Shown here: piece after piece, positions 35,509-47,400 of the stretch
Numbering within the stretch: position 1 is the first letter of the stretch
How the letters are laid out: every line of letters begins with the position of its first letter
Assembly (NCBI GenBank): GCA_015146655.1
Contig: VKHL01000023.1
Location: 186,001-250,000 of the forward strand
Direction of reading: 5' to 3'
DNA: 64,000 nucleotides
Source: Ochromonas danica
Lineage: Eukaryota; Sar; Chrysophyceae; Chromulinales; Chromulinaceae
The notes under the pieces: model-generated
Database searches by the model: none
What the model saw: only the letters and a program-made list of their open reading frames with translations
What the model was told of the DNA's origin: nothing
Translations under genes and position numbers: made by a program

Positions 35509-37005
35509 AGTTATCAATATAGCATAACATAACATGTCAAAGCATCACTCACCTGGAATGAACTGATAAGTTGGTGGAAATGTGAGCATGCCTTCATGGA
35601 AATCATGGAAGACTCGCAAGGCTTCTTTCTCGATAGTCAACTGATCCAAGGCAGCAAGAAGGGGGATATCCTCTTTCTCGATGAGGTAATATGCAATATG
35701 CAATGGAACTGATTTGTCTAAACGGTAGTTAAGGTCACCTAACCAGATTACTAAGTCATGATCAGTGGCTCGTAACGAGGATGAGGTAGTTGAGTCATGT
35801 GAGAGGAAAAAAGATGTAGAGGAAGAGGTTGGTACAGCTGTTGGAACTGTTCCAGTCGAAGCCAAAGGAGGCATTGAAGCCATCGAAGCCGAACCACTGC
35901 CTAATGGGACTCCCCCAGATATAGCAGCCATTCCTTCTACAGACACTGCAGACGCCATTGGAGCTGTTGCAGCATCTTGTACAGCAGCTAAAGCATGTGC
36001 CATCTTTTTCTTCACTTGTTTCAGATCATTCTTGAGGAGATAGAGAGAGGTGGTATCTATTAGAGGAGGTAACTCTTCACTAATCTTCTTCTCTTGTAAA
36101 GCCATTTCTGTTAGGAAAGCTGGATGGTTAAGGATTGCCTCATAGTCAGCATTTCTCTTCTCTACATGTTCCCGATGAGCAGTGAAGTGTGCATTGATGA
36201 CACAGACAGTACTATCATAGATCTGCCAACGGCTATAAACGGCACCTTTGTTACCTAACACTCCTCCTACACCACGAGGAAGGAAAGAGTGTTGAGCATG
36301 TCGTACTTGGCTTCGTAATGATCGCTTAATAAACACTAGTAAACCAAGACCAACCATGTTATGTTTATCTAATAGAACGTATTCTTCTTGATCTTCATCG
36401 CAATAGTCTATCACCCACCACAAGAAAACACCATTAGAGACAGACAAAAGAAGAGTAGTGCAGTGATTAGACTTGCCATTCAATGCCTTGTCCAGGATTT
36501 GCTGCCAGATGGAGAGTTGCTCCAAACTTTTCTGTCCGCCCAACACGTTGCTGGTGGACAATTCCACCATTTCTTGTAGACCCACTATGACCAGGTCAGG
36601 GTAGACATCGTTCTCAGAGATTCCACTATTGCTATTACTATTGTCATTCCCACCACCACCACCAGTTGAAGATGATGAGGAAGAAGTCGATGATGATGAC
36701 GATGATGATGAAGTTGTGCTTTGTGTTGGTTGTGGCATAGTAGCTTCTAATACAGCAGCGGAAGAGCAGAGGAGAGGATTGGCCAATGATGTCATTGGTA
36801 TGGCATTAGCAGTGGCCGTGCTAGTGGTGGTGGTGACCTCCACTTGAGAGGGTCTGCTGGTTGTGATGGTGTCCTTCTCAAGAGATCGACAAGGCATTCC
36901 CAGCAGCTGCCTTCGAAGACCATAACTACTTGTGTCAAATCTTCCATTGACATTCCATGTCACTGCTATAGCACGTAATTGATGTAAATTCACAAAGGAT
37001 TCCAT
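32981..37005 (-). CDS. Inositol polyphosphate 5-phosphatase with large insert
   Basis: Three exons, 37005-35553, 35443-33385 and 33314-32981, give about 1281 residues. The catalytic domain starts at AIAVTWNVNGRF and continues through VIVGLQEMVEL, LPRGVGGVLGNKGAV, VINAHFTAHREHVEKRN, WLGDLNYRLD and IPAWCDRILW (about 499-507). The last catalytic motif, SDHKPVRALL, comes about 520 residues later. Normally only some 20-30 residues lie between these two. The insert is acidic, Ser/Thr-rich and apparently disordered. A second, smaller Ala/Ser-rich insert precedes WLGDLNYR. After the catalytic domain comes a beta-rich ASH/MSP-like segment, then a C-terminal part, as in OCRL-type enzymes. It should remove the 5-phosphate from phosphoinositides. 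Confidence 0.9.
35458..35505. repeat. (CA)24 inside the 5-phosphatase intron
   Basis: Twenty-four CA units; on the sense (minus) strand this is (GT)24. It ends about 14 bases before the 3' splice site at 35444, where a pyrimidine tract would be expected. Confidence 0.95.
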
Positions 37006-37294
37006 TTTTTTCTTCGTTGAATCATTCCGTTCTCATCATCACATCACTGCGCTAGATCTTATTGGGCTAGGCCAGAATCTGGGAGGATAGGATTTCTGTA
37101 TATCTGTGTTTTTGAATTTCTGGATTTTCGGGTTGCCACCCGTTGATAGTGGTCGTTTCGTTTTTAGTCATGCACCCCATGATGACCACCTGCCACACTG
37201 TACGTCTAGATCAGTGCCGTATAGTAATTACAGTGAGGAAAAATTGGCCTTGCTTGTCTTTTGAAGAATATTCCCTATAGCTAAATTAATCGAT

Positions 37295-38750
37295 ATGCAG
37301 TCACAAGGACAGCCTGTGACGGCCATCGCTTATCCGTTGGATCATTCTCTCCAATCTTCTTCTATGGGACCACCACCTCCGGGCATGTCTGGGAATAGTA
37401 ATAGTAACAACCAGGATGCTCTTGACATCTCTGCTATCTTAACCTCTTCACAGGAGTCTATTGACATGGGTGAAAATTTCTTTTCTCAGGTAGAATATCT
37501 CACTATTTCATACTACAAACATCAAAACGTAATGACCATGTTTTCCAATACTGCTTTTTAGTTGGATTCTATGATAGCTGCTGTGAAAGTTGAAAGCCAT
37601 GCTTTATTCTCTGTTAAAGAGAAGCTGCAAGAAATGGACACTCTTCGTGATCAACTCGTGGCGGTCAACAAGCGCATGGTGGAGTTAGAGCAGTCCAACC
37701 TCAACCTCAAACAGGTTCTCATTCAAGAGCAACAGAATATTTCTGAACTTAGGAAGCAAAAGACTGAGGTAACACATATTCTTCTTCTCTCTTTCTGATT
37801 GTTTCGTCTAATCCTATGAATTGCAGGCGGACTCTCAAGCGATTGCTTTGCGTCAAGAAGTCAATCGATACAAAGAAGCCCTTTCCAAAGAGAGAAATTC
37901 TAAAAATCAGCTAGGTGCTGAGATTGCTCAATTGAGAGATCATATTGCTAAATTAGAGAAGAGTAACGAAAATCTAGATCGTGATTCCAAGGCATTGCCA
38001 GGATTAATGGAGTCGAATGAGATTTTGAAGAATGACTTGGCAAGCTTGCGAAATCGCTATAAAGATGAAATGCAGCATTATGTGAGTCAAATTAAGCTGC
38101 TACAAGGTCAAGCGGCTGATGGAGACATGCTGCGAAAGGAGATGCGCACGCTGGGGATGCGCTTGGTCGAAGTGGCTTCAAACAGTCAAATGCAAAATAG
38201 CCAACTTATCCAAGGTTATAACGCCTCTACTGGTGGGAAGTTTCCGCCGAGTTTTAGTATGAGTCCTCAGAGGGCAATGAGCAATATGACCATGAATACG
38301 CATGCTGTTTCCTATGATAGTGCGCATCAAGCGGGAGGAGAATCTCATTCTGGATTTGAGAGTGAGAATGAAGATTTTGATGATGGCTACGACGATGACA
38401 ATGGCACGGTTGGCACTCACGATACTCATCGTACTGCTTCTTCGTATCAGGATGGATCTTACCAGGAGATCGAAGAGAACTTGGAAGGTCGGTCGGTAGC
38501 TGGTGGGCATGTACACAAAGTTCGTCAGCAGGTAGTGCGTCAACATGTTGCTTACAACCAAGGTCAGCAACCACAGCCAGTCTCTCAGTATTACGTGAAT
38601 AGCAATCAACAGGGTTCTATCAAAGCTGGACAGAAGGCAAAGCCACGCAAAAGGCGTTCATTGCAACATGCTCCACAGTTGTATGAAAATGGCGTTCAAT
38701 CTGGCAATGTTGTGCGGCTGACAAGTAACCTTTCTCTCCCGAAGATTTGA
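37295..38750 (+). CDS. Coiled-coil protein, function unknown
   Basis: Three exons, 37295-37489, 37562-37768 and 37827-38750, give about 441 residues. The first 45 residues are Pro/Ser/Asn-rich. Residues about 65-265 form a long coiled coil with regular Leu/Glu/Lys heptads (LNLKQVLIQEQQNISELRKQ and onwards). The remainder is low complexity: Asp/Glu-rich around 350, Gln-rich around 390, then a basic stretch KAKPRKRRS that could be a nuclear signal. No enzyme motif, signal peptide or membrane helix. I do not recognise the family. It diverges from the 5-phosphatase over 289 bases. Confidence 0.8.
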
Positions 38751-39600
38751 GTGAATTGAGTGTGGTCATTTTTATTTTTTTGGCAGTAATGGATTGGTGC
38801 TTGTGCTCATGTGGTACGGTTAGTGGTTCATGAATGCATAGGTGCACACAAAGCAGATTGTCAACTTGTCTATACGTAAAAGCCAAATCGCAATTCTTGT
38901 AATGGCAGATTAGATAAACCTTTAGTATTTGTATATGTGCCAGCAGCGGATTGTTATTTTTCTCTGCTGTTCTTTCCTTGCTGTGTTGCTTAAATTGTTT
39001 GTTTCTTTGTTTGTATGTCTGTTGCTTTTCGTTGTCGTCTATGTGCAAGTGAGTGTTGCATGATGGTTTGCAAGTGCATGGTATAGCTTGAAATACGTTG
39101 ATCAACATGCGGTCTCTTGTGACCTGCAAACATTGTATTCGCAGAATTTGTTGATTTTCGGTAGTAAGTAGCAAGTCTGAAAGGATTGTAGATTGACAAA
39201 TTAAGAATACCAAGCTATATTTGCAACAATAACTTATTTCATAATAGTAGCTATCTAGCAGGATGATGGACAAGTATCCTCACGGACACATAAAAAGAAA
39301 CTAAGGGTGGAAGTTGCACTTGAAGTTGAGCAATAGTTTTATTTCCACAACAAGTTGATTCTATTCCTATTGCTCTGTCCGTTTTGGTCCGTTGGGCCCA
39401 CAAGCAGAACACCCTTGCGGAATTTGAATTTGCGCGTGAACCCCACCACCTCTGCTGCCCGCCTGCAATGCTTGTGGTTGACGTAACCTTCAAGAAGAAA
39501 AGAAACAATAACAGCTCAGAGAATAGTGCCGTAGTATAGGACAGTGAGCTTTTCTTATTCTTCTTTCGTCCTCCTCTCTATCTACGTACTACTATGCTCC
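38751..39600. other. 850-base intergenic region
   Basis: Contains the 3' end of the coiled-coil gene and the promoter of the next plus-strand gene. Open minus-strand frames at 38620-39273 and 39251-39508 have no domain and partly overlap the upstream gene, so I do not call them. Confidence 0.45.
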
Positions 39601-40722
39601 ATGAGTGATGTCAATAGCGATACGCTTTCTTTATTATCTTCAACTTCTTCCTCTTTCCCAACAGAGGAAGATTTGACCATATTGGATGACTTGATCAATC
39701 AAACGGATCAAACTACCCGCTATAGTTTCAATTTCTCTACTGGAGATTTCTCTTATGGTGCTACTAATTCTGACTCGAGTGATGGGTAAGAAATCCAATT
39801 ATTTTTCATGTATATCGTCATCTCATATTATTCCAAACAATAGGAAACAAGTGGGAAAAGTTAAACGAAAAAGAAAGCCTGTCTCACCCTTTTGTAAAAA
39901 TGGTCAACGAGCTAGTATGTATATAAATAAGCCAAGAATTTTCAAGAATGATATTAGAAGGCAGTATATGGACATGTATGCCAACGTCTACAATGCGTGG
40001 AACAAGGACTTCCTCACTTCCTACATTACCAGCATGTTTCGACCTAGTGCAACCTATACATCTACTGAAGTTGGTAGGGTCATTATTGCTATACTATTGA
40101 TAACGCAATGACCAATGTCTGATTTGGCATGTGCACTGACTTGTTGTTAGATTTCCGGTCCGGCAAGTTGACCACAGTGCGGGCGCTCACTTCGGCTGGA
40201 GCCTATCTGGAAACACTCTGCGAACAGTTTACTATGCATCCTGACGCTGTATTCAAGCTGACCGCCGTGCAACTCCTTGTGCGATCTGATCAAACAGCAG
40301 TGGTCATGGGTGACTTCATTATGTCCGGCACTCGTATTGTCAAGCTGACTAATGCTGAAGATATGGAACAGAAGACAAGTAAGCAAGCGAGTAAGGATAG
40401 TGGTGGTAATAATATAGACTATATTCAATCGTGCGAGAGTAACTCTATCAGCGGAGATTCTGCTGATGAAGAAGTGCAATCACAAACATCTACACCTGAA
40501 GAGAACATCGCCTCTCAAGCAACGGGCTACCTCAAAACCATCCAGGAAGCATCCAGTCCAAATACCATTCTTAAACCTTTCCTTATCGACGGAACGTTGA
40601 AGCTACATATAGACAATGAAAAGAAGATCTTTCATGTTGAATTCTTCTATAATTGGAACAAGCCCATCCAATCTTTGAACAATGATATCCGCAATAGCAG
40701 CTCGTCTGATGAACTGCTTTGA
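39601..40722 (+). CDS. Hypothetical protein, possible NTF2-like domain
   Basis: Three exons, 39601-39785, 39844-40073 and 40151-40722, give about 328 residues. I start at the ATG 39601 because the frame upstream lacks another Met. A Ser/Thr-rich N-terminus is followed by a basic segment (KQVGKVKRKRKPVSP) that looks nuclear. Residues about 105-205 contain MYANVYNAWNKDFLTSYI, ALTSAGAYLETLCEQF and DQTAVVMGDFIMSGTRIV. This series of helices and strands resembles the NTF2/SnoaL fold seen in some algal regulatory proteins. A final beta hairpin (GTLKLHIDNEKKIFHVEFFY) could complete the fold. Between them lies a Ser/Glu-rich linker. The domain call is tentative. Confidence 0.65.
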
Positions 40723-41097
40723 TTTCTCACCGTCCTTTCTTCATCTTCTATTCACACTCTTTTATTCTTGCTTCTTATCAGACAACTCTAAACAGTCATA
40801 GCTTGCTTAATTATCTACGAAATTAGCTGTAGTGATTCTGCAGGCGTTTTTGTCTATTTTGCTTTGATGTACATGATCTTGCTAGTTTGATGGTGAAAAT
40901 CCTGATACTATATACGGATTTGGGAAAGCTTACCTTTCCTACCTTATCTTTGCCACAAGTTAATCAATTTAACTCAATTGTTAGGCACTTGCTTTTGTGG
41001 TTTTGTGGTAGAAGAGTCCATTCCAGTCTCATCGCAATCTTACAAAACGGCTTTATTGTTGTCAACACACATTTATCTTTACCAGATTACAAACCAC
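40723..41097. other. Intergenic, convergent 3' ends
   Basis: T-rich sequence between the ends of two convergent genes. No gene or repeat seen. Confidence 0.5.
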
Positions 41098-42066
41098 TCA
41101 TACATCGCAAACCCAGCGACGCACCAAAGCTGACACTGAGACGACACCCTCCAACCTTTCGTCAATCGAAACAAGAAGTGGAATCAGAAGTATTGCCGTT
41201 CCTAAGAACACGACTCCAATTCCCATTCCAATCCCTATCCCAGTCCATACTCCATCAAGTATCGTCGCTGCTCGATCAGCAGTAGGGTATATCTTCCTTT
41301 GATTGGGTTGATTCTTCTTGGATGGGTTGGTAGTTGACGGCTGTTTCAAAGAAGAAGAAGCAGGTAGAATGTCTGGCTCAATATTAGTAGTGTAAGCAGA
41401 AGCAGCATTAATGACAGAATCAACGATGGACGAGACAGAGGCCATTGCCCCCACCCCAGCCTCCATACAAGCCAAGACTTTGTCCACTGGATCAATCACT
41501 TGCCAACCCCAAGAACGCAACTTAGAAAGTGCCTCATTGGTTGAAGGATGTTCCCACATCATAGTATTCATGGCAGGACAGATATAACAAGGTTTCTTGA
41601 AATCCCACGCTCTCATTACATTGAGCACAAGATTGTCACTAATCCCACACGCGGCCTTTCCTAATAAACTAGCAGAAGCAGGTGCTACCACAAAGATATC
41701 CGCCCATTTACGTAATTCGATATGAAGTACAGCATTTCCAAGTTTCTCCCACATTGCCCATTCGTCAGCATCTTGAAGTAGAACATCAAATCCACCCATT
41801 GCTTGGAATTCTTCCCAAATAGAAGGATTATAAGCCTGGGCTTTCTCAAGAAAGAAATATGCTTTCCCTGAGCATACAATAAGAACATTGTAATCTCTTT
41901 TCATCAGCTCCACAGCTAGTTCGGGGATCTTGAGGGTCGCCACTGATCCTGAACATCCCAGTAGACAATTTTTCTTCACAGGTTGATTAGAGTCACCGCT
42001 TTCCTTGGAGGGAAAGCATCTTGTTAATGCTTTCTTAGCAGAGAAGACAGGTGCTTTGCCTTCCAT
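41098..42066 (-). CDS. Phosphopantothenoylcysteine decarboxylase with membrane tail
   Basis: Single exon, 322 residues from the ATG at 42066. The flavoprotein fold covers about 32-215: LLGCSGSVATLKIPEL binds FMN, the catalytic His is in AVLHIELRKWAD, and VVAPASASLLGKAACG, SDNLVLNVMRAWD and ICPAMNTMMWEHP are family blocks. The usual active-site ACGxxGxGAM reads ACMEAGVGAM, with the Cys kept and the following Gly changed to Met. PPC decarboxylase makes 4'-phosphopantetheine in coenzyme A synthesis. Unusually, residues about 270-300 form a Gly/Ile-rich membrane helix (GIGIGMGIGVVFLGTAILLI), so the enzyme is probably tail-anchored. A Hal3-like regulatory role is an alternative. Confidence 0.85.
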   Translation of the reverse strand: MEGKAPVFSAKKALTRCFPSKESGDSNQPVKKNCLLGCSGSVATLKIPELAVELMKRDYNVLIVCSGKAYFFLEKAQAYNPSIWEEFQAMGGFDVLLQDADEWAMWEKLGNAVLHIELRKWADIFVVAPASASLLGKAACGISDNLVLNVMRAWDFKKPCYICPAMNTMMWEHPSTNEALSKLRSWGWQVIDPVDKVLACMEAGVGAMASVSSIVDSVINAASAYTTNIEPDILPASSSLKQPSTTNPSKKNQPNQRKIYPTADRAATILDGVWTGIGIGMGIGVVFLGTAILLIPLLVSIDERLEGVVSVSALVRRWVCDV

Positions 42067-42664
42067 TGTCAATATGCTTGCTTCACTTTCTCTTCAATCT
42101 GCCTTGTTGTGAAGAGAGTCACAGCGTGGAATAGCGTGGAATAGCATGGAAGAATGCTGGTTTTGGAAAAACACGCTAAAATGGAGACTTTTGACTGAAA
42201 AACAACGATTTGATATCCTCCCAGAGAAACAAGATTAACGGATGGGTTCTCTTCTTTATTTCTTTTTCTGGCATCTTTGATCGAGTTGCATAACAATAAC
42301 ATGTATAGCCATAAGAGTAATTGTATCGAAATGGATTGGTTAATCTTGATTTTGAAGTGTTCGTTGAACAAACCTTGTGAAGAAGTTTTCGTGTGTGCTT
42401 TGACTGATCACAGTCTGTTTTGAACTCATTGTGTTTATGTACTCATTGTATACTTCTATTCAGTTTCTGTTTTGCGAAATGAATGCTAACTAGTTGTGTG
42501 GAAAGTTAGATAGGTTATCGGGTTACTTAATTTATTATTGCGAATAGATGTTGCGGCACATCGGTTGATTATTTGCGTCGAGAATATAATCCACATGATA
42601 AAACCACAAAAGCAGTCAAATTCAATTTCAACGAAGATTCAAAAATGAAGAGAGAGCGAGATAT
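42067..42664. other. Intergenic between minus-strand genes
   Basis: Promoter side of the PPC decarboxylase and 3' side of the methyltransferase-like gene. A weak repeat of GGAATAGC(A/G)T occurs at about 42126-42152. No gene is seen. Confidence 0.45.
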
Positions 42665-44032
42665 TTAGTGTGCTTGACAGAGCGAGAAATAGATAACCTG
42701 AGGCGATCTGAAGACCTCGTCATCAAGGAGGTCAGAGGCTATCGTGATGTCTTCCAGACTGCATTGACAGTTGACAGCGGTATAGTTGATCAGTTTCATC
42801 TCATCCACCACATCCTGCGCTACATCATGGAGCATATCATACCCCAAGTAACGCAGTCTTCTGATAAGAATAGGATCGGGGTGATATGACTCATAGTGAA
42901 TGAGGCAGGGCCAAGAAGCATCTAGACCCACATGCTCTTCCTCCTCCAACCCATGATTTTGGCAAACCAGACCGTCAGACCAGCTGTGACGAGATATTGA
43001 AGGGTAAGGAAAGAGATAGGCACTATGAAGTACTTCTTCTTGAAGGGTGCGCGTCTCGTAGAATTCCAACGCGCTGAGAATCACTTCGTCGTCCATGCCC
43101 TCAATGTCAGTCTTCAATAGACGCAGTGAAGAAGGCAAGTCCGATTGCAGGGAATGCACATAACTCCAGAGAAGGTCTTCAATAGCAACAAGCGGGACTT
43201 CTTGCCTTCTCAAGATACTGTAAGATTGGTTGGCAAAAACAATGCCAGAAAGGAGAGTGTCTGCTGGAGTTGTCAAGGACGAACTTCCTTTCAAATGATG
43301 GGGCATGTTTGATCGAGAGATAATTGATTCTGGAATGAAATAAATAAAGTCAGCGACCTGGGTATGGTGCGAGGCTTTGACTGCGGTGGCCACCTTGAGA
43401 CTGTCTCGCAGGTTGGGCAGCTTACGGAGATAGTTGGAGAGCGCCTCCACAGAGACACCTCGGATGATCTTACTGGGGTGCTTAGATAGGTAAGCGTCCG
43501 CTCGCTGGATGCAGGTGTCAAAGTTGCTGGTGCCAATCTCCAGATAGTCCAGCTTGCATGATGTCTGATGACCCAAAGACATTTCACATGGCCGAGGGTA
43601 ATAAGCAGGCAGACCCATTACAGGGGCATCCTCGTTCATGAGAAACATCAATTCAATATCCTTTCTAAGGAGAATAGGAAGATGTTCTTCTTCTACAGCG
43701 TGAACTGTCCAGGTTAATGTGAGGAATTTGATATCTCTGCTGACATTGAGAGGAAAGTTGTTAAAGACTTTGACAAGGGGACCACCGGAGACCACTGTAT
43801 CAAACAAAACAATGGTATTATTTCCATGGTGTAGACGGAATCGATAAGTTCCATTGCTTTCCCCATGAAAGAGGAAGATCGTGTGGTGAGGATAAAAGCA
43901 AGTTTGCTCCGTGCAACTCAAAGGATAGAAGGTATCCTTATCTCTAGGAACCACCAAATCCAAACGAACATCAGCTAGAACAATTAGAAATAAGCAAGAA
44001 ATGAAAGCCAAGCAGCACCACACCACTCTCAT
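42665..44032 (-). CDS. Secreted FkbM-like methyltransferase
   Basis: Single exon, about 455 residues. The ATG at 44032 begins a signal peptide (RVVWCCLAFISCLFLIVLA). Residues about 165-340 resemble the FkbM/Methyltransf_21 family: LDYLEIGTSNFDTCI as the SAM loop, GVSVEALSNYL as the acidic loop, and SLRLLKTDIEGMDDEVI, the family LxKxDxEGxE-type block. Family members methylate sugars or other small targets in the secretory pathway. The first 150 residues are a beta-rich region with conserved-looking Cys and an NGT glycosylation site. Methyl transfer is inferred; the target is unknown. The SAM loop is not canonical (GTSN rather than GxNxG), so cofactor binding needs testing. Confidence 0.65.
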   Translation of the reverse strand: MRVVWCCLAFISCLFLIVLADVRLDLVVPRDKDTFYPLSCTEQTCFYPHHTIFLFHGESNGTYRFRLHHGNNTIVLFDTVVSGGPLVKVFNNFPLNVSRDIKFLTLTWTVHAVEEEHLPILLRKDIELMFLMNEDAPVMGLPAYYPRPCEMSLGHQTSCKLDYLEIGTSNFDTCIQRADAYLSKHPSKIIRGVSVEALSNYLRKLPNLRDSLKVATAVKASHHTQVADFIYFIPESIISRSNMPHHLKGSSSLTTPADTLLSGIVFANQSYSILRRQEVPLVAIEDLLWSYVHSLQSDLPSSLRLLKTDIEGMDDEVILSALEFYETRTLQEEVLHSAYLFPYPSISRHSWSDGLVCQNHGLEEEEHVGLDASWPCLIHYESYHPDPILIRRLRYLGYDMLHDVAQDVVDEMKLINYTAVNCQCSLEDITIASDLLDDEVFRSPQVIYFSLCQAH

Positions 44033-44447
44033 TTCAAACACTTTCTGGGATTAGATTCCTCACAATCATCAATCCACCACATCCACAAGAATTGAGTAAT
44101 TCATTAATTATAATCTATGGAATTACATAAATAAGAGAGCAGAGAAAATCGATGCAGGCAGTGGGTGGAGAATCTCACAGACATAATAAATAAGGTAGAC
44201 AAGTATCTTATTACAATAAAAAATACTCTATCACCTATTCTCATATCTAGATTAAAGTATAGACATATTAGATTTTCTATCTTATTTTAGAGATACAGTT
44301 AGAAAGATTGTCTCTTTTTTTTCAGTGCATGATAAGAAGCTGAAAAGTAGAAGAAGAAGTGTGAAAGATACGCCTTAGTCTAGTCTCTCAGTCAGCGTCA
44401 GCAGCAGTCATTCCTAAGACACAATCGAATTGCTTGCAGTACAAGAG
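44033..44447. promoter_or_regulatory. Divergent promoter region, FkbM-like / PH-Sec6 gene
   Basis: AT-rich shared upstream region of two genes transcribed apart. No motif or repeat stands out. Confidence 0.45.
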
Positions 44448-47400
44448 ATGGGCAAGAGTAAGAAAAGTAAGTCCTTGCTTGACCTTTTCAATCTCCTCTC
44501 TTCCACGCTTCCATCACATCATTCATTCTTCATGTTGTGGTACCTATAGATACGAATGAAGAGGATACTTCTGGATGTCCTGTGATGGAAGGAATCTTAA
44601 AGAAGAAAAACTCACATGGCGTATGGAAAGATCGATATTGTCTCTTTAGTAATGCTTATTTCCTGACCTATAAACCAAAAGGGAAGAAGCCGTCGTCTGA
44701 ATTGAAAGAAAGTATTCACTTGAAAGATGCCGAGGAAGTTTCCATCAAAGGAGACACTATGACTCTTTCTTTACGTAATGGAGATATCCTTCTCTTTCAA
44801 GGTGCTAATTTGAAAGATTGGTGTTATGCTTTGGATGTTCGTATGAATTGGGCTTATGATCAATATCAACGTAGTTTGGAAAAGACTGGTGGTAGTAGTG
44901 GTGATGTCCATATCTCTGGTTGGCTCATGAAGAAAAGTCATAACAAGTATCAAGGTTTCCAGGTATGATTTTCTTTATCACTTATTCGTCATGAACGTCG
45001 GCTGACTGATATTGTCTTCGATAGGATCGCTTTGTGAAAGTGGAAGGTAATTTTCTGCGCTATTACAAAAGGGAACAAGACACTGAAGAGTTAGGTAGTA
45101 CAGATCTTTCTTCTGTATCATCTGTACGGCCTTACGATCAGTCATCTGATTGTCGAATCTTTGAAGTCCAAGAAGCCGAACGCACATTCATATTCCAAGC
45201 CAGCAATGCCAAAGAAATGATGCACTGGATTCAAACACTTGAGGACGTGCGTAGTGCAATATTGAACAGCCATCAACAGGCGGCTCAAGCGCAGATGATG
45301 GCGGAGACACCTGCCAGTATTCGTGCCTTCGACGAACTTGGTGAAGAAAAATATGCAGCAAAGGCACAAGAAGAGTTGGAGGAACTATACCCTGAAGATG
45401 AAACGATGACTATACGTGAACATGTTGATGGGGCTGGGCAGTTGTTGAGTTATTTGAATGATCTTGTTCCAGAAGTTCAAAAGTGTGCTCGTCGTCCAGC
45501 TCGATACGATGTTCTTGCATTGACGATGACTTTAGTCAATAATGTTATCAGCAAGAGATTTTTCACATTTCTTCCTAACTCTTTTCAAGCAGAGAAGGAC
45601 AACTATGAACGGTCTGAGTTGTTGGAACTTGCTTCTCTTGGTGATTTGCATGTTATCATTGATTGGTTGACAAACTACCAAAAGAAGTTGAAGATGATCC
45701 GCTGCCCCGTATATAATCAGCGTGATACAAGCAATCCTCCCATCACAGCAGCTGCTTGCTTGTCTACAACCTATCTTACTCCAAAATCTTGTGAAGCTTT
45801 CGACGTTCTTCCAGTTGTTTGTAAATTGTATGTTTACGGTGGCTCGACAGGAGCTAAAGGTGGAGCTGCTGCACACCTTTATGATCATTGTATGAAAGTA
45901 TGGGATTCTGTTGTTTCAAATCCTGAAGAGATGCTCCAGCGTCGAAATGATGGCTCATTCTATACTCATGCACCGATCGATATGTGGGAAGCAATCAATC
46001 AGCACATCGCTCTGGCTACGGCAACCAAAAGCCCTATTTTGCATGTGATGGTAGCCGATAAAGTTGTCACATCATTGAATAATGTATTTAATATGATTAT
46101 TCAATATGTGAATACATTGGATACGTCTCAGCGACCGGAGTTGCGTGAAATTGAATTGGAGTACATTTCTGCTCTGGCCAACGACACAGCTCTGCACATT
46201 GAGGAAGTAATTGAACTCATTGAGAACTTCACTATCGCCGAGATTCGTGAACGAATAGATGAGATTTTTGATCCTTTAACTACGAACTTGGTCAATTGTG
46301 GTCAAGCTTGCTTAAAACGCCTAGCTCGTTTGGTTATGTCAGATGTGCAGGGCTCGTTGGATGCCGTGTTTACTGAAGATTGGCTTGAAGGAAATCAAAT
46401 GCATGTAGCAACTGCAACGATTTCTGATTATATGAATGATTTTGAAGAGTATCTTGTGACGTTCTGGGCTGATAAATTTGTTCATACTATATTGGAGGAG
46501 GTTATTTTAACTTACACTCGCTCAGTTATTTTCAAAACTAAGAAGTCGCCTGCTCCAACAAATGCGCCTCCCGTAGTACCTACCTCTTCGATCAATTCTT
46601 CGCCTTCTTCTCCTGCTCCTGGAGGGTTCATGTCGTTCTTCTCCAGAACCAAGCAGACTATTCAAAGCATTGCTCCTATTATTCCTGTTGCTCCTCTTCA
46701 TGTTCCCGTTGATGCAGAGAGTATTGGTAGATTGGCTCAGGACGTAAATATTCTCAATGCATTCTTTAGTCAGAAGACTTCCCAACAAACTGCCACGGAA
46801 TTTTTGGAGATTATAAATGAAGTTTCCCTTATGATGTTTCTTGATCTCGCAGGAATCATCAAACATGTGGCGCTGCGCATATCAGAGTATCCATCTGCTG
46901 CTCAGGCGATTCGCGAAGTTGCTATTGCTGTCATGCGAATGCGTCCAAATGATTTCAATAAATCTGATGTAGATATTCTTCTTGAACACGTGCAACCGGT
47001 CATAGATGCAGCTCCTGCTGATGCCCGCTTGAAGGAAGTTGAAGGCGTTGTGGAGGGGAGATTAGGTCTCCTCTACATTGATGTTGTCCCGAAGTCCATC
47101 CTCAATGCTCCTAGTCCGATTACTCTTGCTCATAGACTGAAAATGATGAGCAATATACCGTTATTTGGAGGAGGTGCGCCACAGCGGGACGAAGAAGACG
47201 ATATCGATGAAAATGCAGATGAAGATGTGCGAGACAGAGAAGGTTCAATCGTCGAAAATGCCGCGGCAACCAATCACGCCTTGCTGAACGAAGTGATGGA
47301 AGTTCTCAACCAACAGGAAGAGGCTGAAGCTGCTGAAATCGAGCAACGTGAGCAAGCAGCTGCTGAAGAAGAGATGGCCAAACATCGTATTGGCATGCTA

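Noticed and set aside
38620-39273. 217-codon minus-strand frame
   Set aside because: Overlaps the end of the coiled-coil gene in antisense; rich in His/Cys/Asn with no domain.
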